Source of the DNA: CAYFJO01 sp964343305
GTDB lineage: Bacteria > Planctomycetota > Planctomycetia > Pirellulales > Pirellulaceae
Direction: 5' to 3'
Assembly: GCA_964343305.1 (NCBI GenBank)
Contig: CAYFJO010000302.1
Coordinates: 1 to 13,193 of the forward strand
Length of the DNA stretch: 13,193 nt
Part shown: positions 7,853-13,193 of the stretch, in pieces
How the letters are laid out: each line of letters begins with the position of its first letter
Position numbering within the stretch: position 1 is the first letter of the stretch
Notes under the pieces: generated by a model
What the model was told of the DNA's origin: nothing
Seen by the model: the letters and a program-made list of their open reading frames with translations, nothing else
The model's database searches: none
Translations under genes and position numbers: made by a program

Positions 7853-7898
7853 GACGGAAAACTTACCACATCCCCGAACTCCTGAAAACAGGGTCTGA
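6562..7898. mobile_element. REPtron-like unit bounded by 18-bp inverted repeats
   Basis: The left end TCAGACCCTGTTTCCAGG at 6562-6579 is matched in inverted orientation by CCTGAAAACAGGGTCTGA at 7578-7595 and again at 7881-7898, with one mismatch. These flank the transposase gene; the right-hand copy is doubled because it lies in the tandem duplication. The GGGTC-T-GACCC centre of the right repeat is itself a palindrome of the kind REP transposases recognise, and the phrase is familiar to me next to such genes in many genomes. The left repeat lies inside the 3' end of the coding frame. I see no target-site duplication, as expected for HUH enzymes. Confidence 0.65.
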
Positions 7899-7907
7899 CC
7901 CCAATCA
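7300..7907. repeat. 303-bp tandem direct duplication inside the transposase gene
   Basis: Positions 7300-7604 are repeated at 7603-7907 with a period of exactly 303 bases. I find a single difference in the read-through: G at 7563 against C at 7866. The period is a multiple of three, so the frame is kept. The unit runs from within the transposase coding sequence out through its start codon to the REP-like GGGTCTGACCCCAAT, and the junction shares only two bases (CA). The low divergence points to a recent event. Confidence 0.95.
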
Positions 7908-7934
7908 ACAACAACCCCAATCAGACCCCAATCA
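7898..7934. repeat. Three ACCCCAATCA direct repeats
   Basis: ACCCCAATCA occurs at 7898-7907, 7914-7923 and 7925-7934, at the right border of the REP transposase unit. They look like stacked partial copies of the REP end. On the minus strand they encode the DWG/GLIGV-rich stretch that artificially extends the transposase frame up to 7942. Confidence 0.75.
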
Positions 7935-7974
7935 CCAATCATGAATTAGTGAAGCAAAATGGAAGCCGCAATTC

Positions 7975-7991
7975 GTCACGCACAGCGTGAC
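7975..7991. repeat. Short perfect hairpin GTCACGC-ACA-GCGTGAC
   Basis: Seven base pairs enclose a three-base loop, 20 bases beyond the stop of the GIY-YIG-like gene on the minus strand. No U-tract follows, so intrinsic termination is doubtful. The sequence with its trailing CTACG resembles a small dispersed palindrome I associate with planctomycete genomes. Confidence 0.5.
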
Positions 7992-8010
7992 CTACGCTTG
8001 CTGTGCAACG

Positions 8011-8583
8011 TCAAGTCCACTTTAGTTCACGGTGGATTGAGACTGTGCTTCGTCCAACGGGCACTCCGCCGAAAGTTCGTATTCCGCACGAGAGTACAGC
8101 GCTGAATACGCTGTTATTAGTTAATTCGTCGTGTATGAATCGAATCGTGGATATAGCCTCATCCTCACTTATCTGGCGTACTTCCGTGATTCCAGCAGTC
8201 CTTTCTCCAACTTCTTTATAAAAAGCCTGAATTTCTGGTATTGCATTGTCAAATTGATAATTGCCAACATTGCAACGAGGAAGGGATGTGTGTGCCCGGT
8301 GGTATGTGGAATGCATGAATAGGTATTCAATCATCCACGCCGTTCGTCTTGGGAGTTGATCGCGCCAGAGTAGTTTTCCGTAGTAACCCTGCCTTCTCCT
8401 TGTCGAATCCTTGGCAATGCCAATCTTCAGAAGGCTGGGGTAGTTTACTACGTCGTAGACGTATATTTCGTGCTCTGCCTCTGATTCTCCTTCAAGCGGA
8501 AATCTCCAGTCGCCATCAACAATTATCGTGTCACCAGTTGTGGCGAGCTTCCATTCTTTTGGCGGCGTAACGACATTACTCAT
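8011..8583 (-). CDS. Stand-alone GIY-YIG-like nuclease-superfamily protein
   Basis: This 190-aa protein has a diverged GIY-YIG core in its first half: IYVY at 40-43 (in place of GIY), KIGIA at 53-57 (in place of YIG), an Arg cluster at 62-64, and LPRR followed by a conserved Glu at 86 in AWMIEYLFM. This arrangement matches the T5orf172/MUG113-like branch of the superfamily, whose members cut DNA or are of unknown role. The second half (about 100-190) shows no motif I know and may bind DNA or a partner. The ATG at 8583 lacks an obvious Shine-Dalgarno; TATAGT lies a few bases upstream. It is on the same strand as fusA, 82 bases downstream of it, but nothing suggests a functional link. Confidence 0.62.
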   Translation of the reverse strand: MSNVVTPPKEWKLATTGDTIIVDGDWRFPLEGESEAEHEIYVYDVVNYPSLLKIGIAKDSTRRRQGYYGKLLWRDQLPRRTAWMIEYLFMHSTYHRAHTSLPRCNVGNYQFDNAIPEIQAFYKEVGERTAGITEVRQISEDEAISTIRFIHDELTNNSVFSAVLSCGIRTFGGVPVGRSTVSIHRELKWT

Positions 8584-8665
8584 GCGTTTACTATATCATT
8601 GTGCGAGTGAAGAAAAAGCACAGAATGCCGATCGACAAACTGTCCCCGAATTGTAAAAGAACAAC

Positions 8666-10759
<2,094 letters not shown>

Positions 10760-10794
10760 GTTGCACCTGAAAAAATTGATGCGCCCGCTGTGTC

Positions 10795-10858
10795 TCGTAG
10801 CACAGGCTGCCAGCCTGTCCAATTTTGGAACAGGACAAGCTGGCAGCCTGTGCTACGA
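10795..10858. repeat. Inverted repeat of the AGGCTGCCAGCCTG type
   Basis: The arm at 10795-10820, starting TCGTAGCACAGGCTGCCAGC, is repeated inverted at 10833-10858 with one mismatch in 26 bases around a 12-base loop. It lies 36-99 bases upstream of the fusA start codon. Each arm itself contains the smaller palindrome AGGCTGCCAGCCT. I recognise this as a dispersed repeat of planctomycete genomes. On the fusA leader it would form a very stable hairpin; whether it affects expression is unknown. Confidence 0.85.
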
Positions 10859-11223
10859 AAACAACACTCCAATCCTGTCATTCTAGGTCATTCGACAGAA
10901 CGCCGCGAAGGCAATTTCGCTCGCCGCAAGCGAGGCAAAGACTGGTGTGGCGAGATTCCACGTCGGGCGAAGGTGGGCGTCGGCAGGATCTCCTAACGAG
11001 GATAATGTGCTGCCGCTCGCTTTATCTTAGTACAAATCGACGCAATCGTAAGGTCAGATTAGTCAGTTTCGTACAGCCCGAATGATTTTCATCGCTTTTT
11101 TTCCTGGGACTTTCCATTTGCACGCAAGTTTCACGAAAGTCCAATCAACCTGTGAGAGGGCCGGGACGGCCGATTTTGGTGAATAACCCAATGACACGAA
11201 TGCAAAAAGTGGGTTCACACGTA
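10859..11223. other. Gene-free stretch between fusA and the phosphatase remnant
   Basis: No supported gene is seen. The minus-strand frame of the phosphatase remnant stays open to 11063 only because of the frameshift; that extension has no recognisable motif. The fusA promoter should lie here or just right of the hairpin repeat, but I cannot single out a convincing -35/-10 pair. Confidence 0.45.
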
Positions 11224-11438
11224 TTAGGCGAGCGGTTGAGCATGACTGACCCCCAGCTCTTGTGCCGAGCGTTCGATGCCAATCTGTTTGCCATCCGGGG
11301 TTGGCGTCCTCAGTGATGCCGTCGGAATAGAAGTACAAACGGTCTCCAGAATCGAGCGTGACGCAGTGTTCGTCAAACTCGGCTTGGACAATGCCGATTG
11401 GCGGCGTTTAGTTTTTCGTTGACCGTTTGGAGTTCGCG
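11224..11438 (-). pseudogene. Collapsed remnant of a SpoIIE/PP2C-type phosphatase
   Basis: From 11438 the minus strand first reads RELQTVNEKLNAAN, a coiled-coil linker of the type placed between a receiver and a PP2C domain. An overlapping frame then gives PIGIVQAEFDEHCV and LDSGDRLYFYSDGITEDANP, the C-terminal end of a SpoIIE/RsbU-like Ser/Thr phosphatase, with the metal-binding Asp of YSDG. The catalytic middle, well over a hundred residues, is deleted at the frame junction. A second lesion follows at about 11297-11300: removing one G gives DANPDGKQIGIERSAQELG, the expected family continuation, which ends at the TAA at 11224. It lies directly downstream of the Hpt gene on the same strand and was probably the output protein of the relay. 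Confidence 0.72.
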
Positions 11439-11491
11439 GTTTGCCGAAACTCTTGGCGAGTTTCGCTACATCAGTCGCGAGGGAGCCATTG

Positions 11492-11836
11492 TTAGTGGCT
11501 GTCGATGAATTGCTGGAGTGCTTCTTTGAGGCGGTCGAGTTCCGTGGCTAGTTGCTCGCAGTCGGCGTCGGCTCCGTCGAGGTTTCCGGAATTGCCTTTT
11601 TGTTCCAGGCGAAACGCCAAATCGTAGGCGGCTTTCGCAAAAAAGTTTCCGGAACTTCCTTTGATTTTGTGAGCCGCCGAGGTCAGCACGTCGGCGTCGC
11701 CACTGGCAATGGCCGATCGCATTTCGTCAAGCAACTGCGGAGCCGTTTCGTAAAACGACGCCATCATCTCGGACAACAACTCGGTGTCGTCTTCATATTC
11801 TTCGGCCAGTTCCTTTTCGTCCAACACGTCGGGCAT
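11492..11836 (-). CDS. Single-domain histidine phosphotransfer (Hpt) protein
   Basis: This 114-aa protein is one Hpt four-helix domain. The phospho-accepting His is H56 in the motif AAHKIKGSSGNF, followed by helices with RLEQKG and the amphipathic end LKEALQQFIDS. It should take phosphate from a receiver domain of the upstream hybrid kinase and pass it to a response regulator. It starts three bases after the kinase stop, with AAGGAG about seven bases upstream embedded in the end of the kinase gene, so the two genes are translationally coupled. The N-terminus (MPDVLDEKELAEEYEDD) is strongly acidic. Downstream lies the broken phosphatase gene. Confidence 0.92.
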   Translation of the reverse strand: MPDVLDEKELAEEYEDDTELLSEMMASFYETAPQLLDEMRSAIASGDADVLTSAAHKIKGSSGNFFAKAAYDLAFRLEQKGNSGNLDGADADCEQLATELDRLKEALQQFIDSH

Positions 11837-11839
11837 CGG

Positions 11840-13193
11840 TCACTCCTTGTCGTGGTTTGTCAAGTCTTCCAGTGCGGCATACAGCGCCTTGCGGCGAATC
11901 GGTTTCGACACATAGCCGTCCATGCCGGCGGCCAGACAACGTTCTTCGTCGCCTTTCATTGCGTGGGCGGTCATGGCGATGATCGGCAGGTGCTGACCGG
12001 TTTCTTTTTCCAATTCACGGATCGCGGCGGTCGCGGCAAAGCCATCCATCACAGGCATCTGAATGTCCATCAATGCCACGTCGAACGAATCCTTTTTCAG
12101 TGCGTCGAGTGCTTCTCGACCGTTGTTGGCCACGGTAACGGTGTGACCGCGTCGTTCGAGCAAACGGATGGCAAGGATTTGGTTGGGCGGGTGATCTTCC
12201 GCTAACAATACCTTGAGTGCCGCGGCGTCGCCATCGTCCTCGGCGGTGGACGGTGTCGCTTTTGTGGTTGCCTTTTGCGTTCCGAAGGCCGTCGTGATCG
12301 CGTCCAACAGCGTCGATTGTTTGATCGGTTTCGTCAGGTAGGCGGCAACGTCTAATTCCCGCGACTTTGCGGCTCCTTCGCTGGTCCGCGCGGACGTCAG
12401 CACCATTGCGGTGATATCCTTACAATCGGATTGCTCGCGGACCCACTCCAGGAATCCGAAGCCGTCAATCTCCGGCATGTAAACGTCGGTCAGGATCAGC
12501 TTGAACGGGATGCCGTCACCCTTGGAGTCTTCGAGTACCTGCATCGCTTCGCGCGGGCCGGTTGCCATGGTGGGATTGAGTCGCCATTGTCGCAGCATTT
12601 CTTCGAGGATGCGCAGGTTCGTGCTGTTGTCGTCGACAGCGAGCACTTGCAGGCCCCTAAGGTCGTCCAGTTCGGCGGCGATTGGAATCGCATCTTCGTC
12701 TTGGCGGCCGAATTGCGCCGTGCAATGAAAAGTCGTGCCCATGCCCGGCTTGCTTTCGACCCAAATGCGGCCCTGCATCAGGTGCACCAGTTGCGATGAG
12801 ATGGCAAGTCCCAGTCCGGTCCCGCCATATTTTCGCGTGGTCGACGTGTCGGCCTGTTCAAAGGCGCTGAAGATTTTGGATTGCACATCTTCCGGGATAC
12901 CGATGCCGGTGTCGGACACCGAGATATGCACCATGACCTGGTCGTCGGTTTTAGTTTCGACTTGGGCCCGGACGATGATCTCGCCCTTGTCGGTGAACTT
13001 GATCGCGTTGCTGATCAGGTTCACGACCACCTGTCGCAATCGACCGGGGTCGCCGATCAGATAGTCGGGCACATCAGCCGGGACGTCGCAAGCCAGTTCA
13101 AGTCCTTTTTGATGTGCACGCAGGTTGAGCGTGTGCGTGGTGTCGGCCAACGTGTCGCGCAATTTGAAGTTGATTTCTTCAAGGTCGAGCTTG
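11840..13193 (-). CDS. Hybrid sensor histidine kinase with two receiver domains, 5' end outside window
   Basis: The open frame runs off the right edge; about 450 residues are visible. First is the end of the dimerisation region and an HATPase domain: N-box NLISNAIKFT, G1 DTGIGIP, F-box FSAFEQAD and G2 GGTGLGLAIS. A first receiver (LAVDDNSTN; phospho-Asp in ILTDVYMPEIDGFG; Lys in AYLTKP) and a second receiver (LLAEDHPPN; Asp in ALMDIQMPVMDGFA; Lys in YVSKP) follow, so both receivers keep the acidic pair, Asp and Lys. The phospho-His and any sensor domains lie beyond the edge. The TTG at 13160-13162 is merely internal. It forms an operon with the Hpt gene three bases downstream, giving a His-Asp-His relay. 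The stimulus is unknown. Confidence 0.94.
   Translation of the reverse strand, partial: KLDLEEINFKLRDTLADTTHTLNLRAHQKGLELACDVPADVPDYLIGDPGRLRQVVVNLISNAIKFTDKGEIIVRAQVETKTDDQVMVHISVSDTGIGIPEDVQSKIFSAFEQADTSTTRKYGGTGLGLAISSQLVHLMQGRIWVESKPGMGTTFHCTAQFGRQDEDAIPIAAELDDLRGLQVLAVDDNSTNLRILEEMLRQWRLNPTMATGPREAMQVLEDSKGDGIPFKLILTDVYMPEIDGFGFLEWVREQSDCKDITAMVLTSARTSEGAAKSRELDVAAYLTKPIKQSTLLDAITTAFGTQKATTKATPSTAEDDGDAAALKVLLAEDHPPNQILAIRLLERRGHTVTVANNGREALDALKKDSFDVALMDIQMPVMDGFAATAAIRELEKETGQHLPIIAMTAHAMKGDEERCLAAGMDGYVSKPIRRKALYAALEDLTNHDKE

Noticed and set aside
7300..7934. CRISPR-like array suggested by repeated blocks
   Set aside because: The repeats are a coding tandem duplication plus REP-end copies; there are no regular short repeats with unique spacers and no cas genes.
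7975..7991. Intrinsic terminator of the GIY-YIG-like gene
   Set aside because: The hairpin is good but no U-tract follows on the relevant strand, so it is listed only as a repeat.
10760..10822. Upstream extension of EF-G by 21 residues
   Set aside because: It is encoded by the dispersed hairpin repeat, the family starts at MNLSNYRNIG, and that ATG has a good ribosome binding site.

Overview
The window looks like a chromosomal accessory stretch from a planctomycete of the Pirellulales/Rhodopirellula kind. This is an inference from three things: an elongation factor G of the mitochondrial-like type shared by spirochaetes, planctomycetes and deltaproteobacteria; a dispersed inverted repeat built on GTAGCACAGGCTGCCAGCCT; and gene families (DUF932, a small 'KPVH' protein, planctomycete-style serine recombinase and REP transposase) typical of those genomes. 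Nearly all intact genes are on the minus strand.

Layout. Positions 1-906: two minus-strand accessory genes, a DUF932 plasmid/phage-like protein cut by the window edge and an 86-aa conserved hypothetical. 907-1443: no recognisable gene. 1444-3198: a secreted serine beta-lactamase-family hydrolase with its own beta-rich C-terminal domain. 3490-7934: a graveyard of mobile DNA: the C-terminal piece of a large serine recombinase, a group II intron reverse transcriptase without its N-terminus but with intron RNA domains V and VI behind it, a 5'-truncated tyrosine integrase whose 3' end reads through the 3' half of a tRNA-Met(CAT) gene (an att site), a scrap of a group II intron leader in opposite orientation, and a REP-associated Y1/HUH transposase with a near-perfect in-frame 303-bp tandem duplication. 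8011-8583: a stand-alone GIY-YIG-like protein. 8666-10759: fusA (EF-G), preceded by a dispersed hairpin repeat. 11224-13193: a phosphorelay operon read right to left: a hybrid histidine kinase with two receiver domains (cut by the edge), a single-domain Hpt protein 3 nt further on, and a collapsed remnant of a SpoIIE/PP2C-type phosphatase that was probably the third member.

How parts work together. The kinase and Hpt are translationally packed and should pass phosphate His-Asp-His. The output gene that would normally follow survives only as a fragment with a frameshift and an internal deletion, so the relay must now signal elsewhere or is decaying. In the mobile region the remnants appear nested: REP transposase into intron-derived DNA, and intron-derived DNA into an integrase gene. 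The opposite orientation of the two intron pieces suggests an inversion between about 3966 and 6426. I see no CRISPR array, no rRNA, no complete tRNA and no clear previously undescribed system. The most unusual items are the duplicated HUH transposase, the att site embedded in integrase coding sequence without a tRNA 5' half, and the eroded phosphorelay output.
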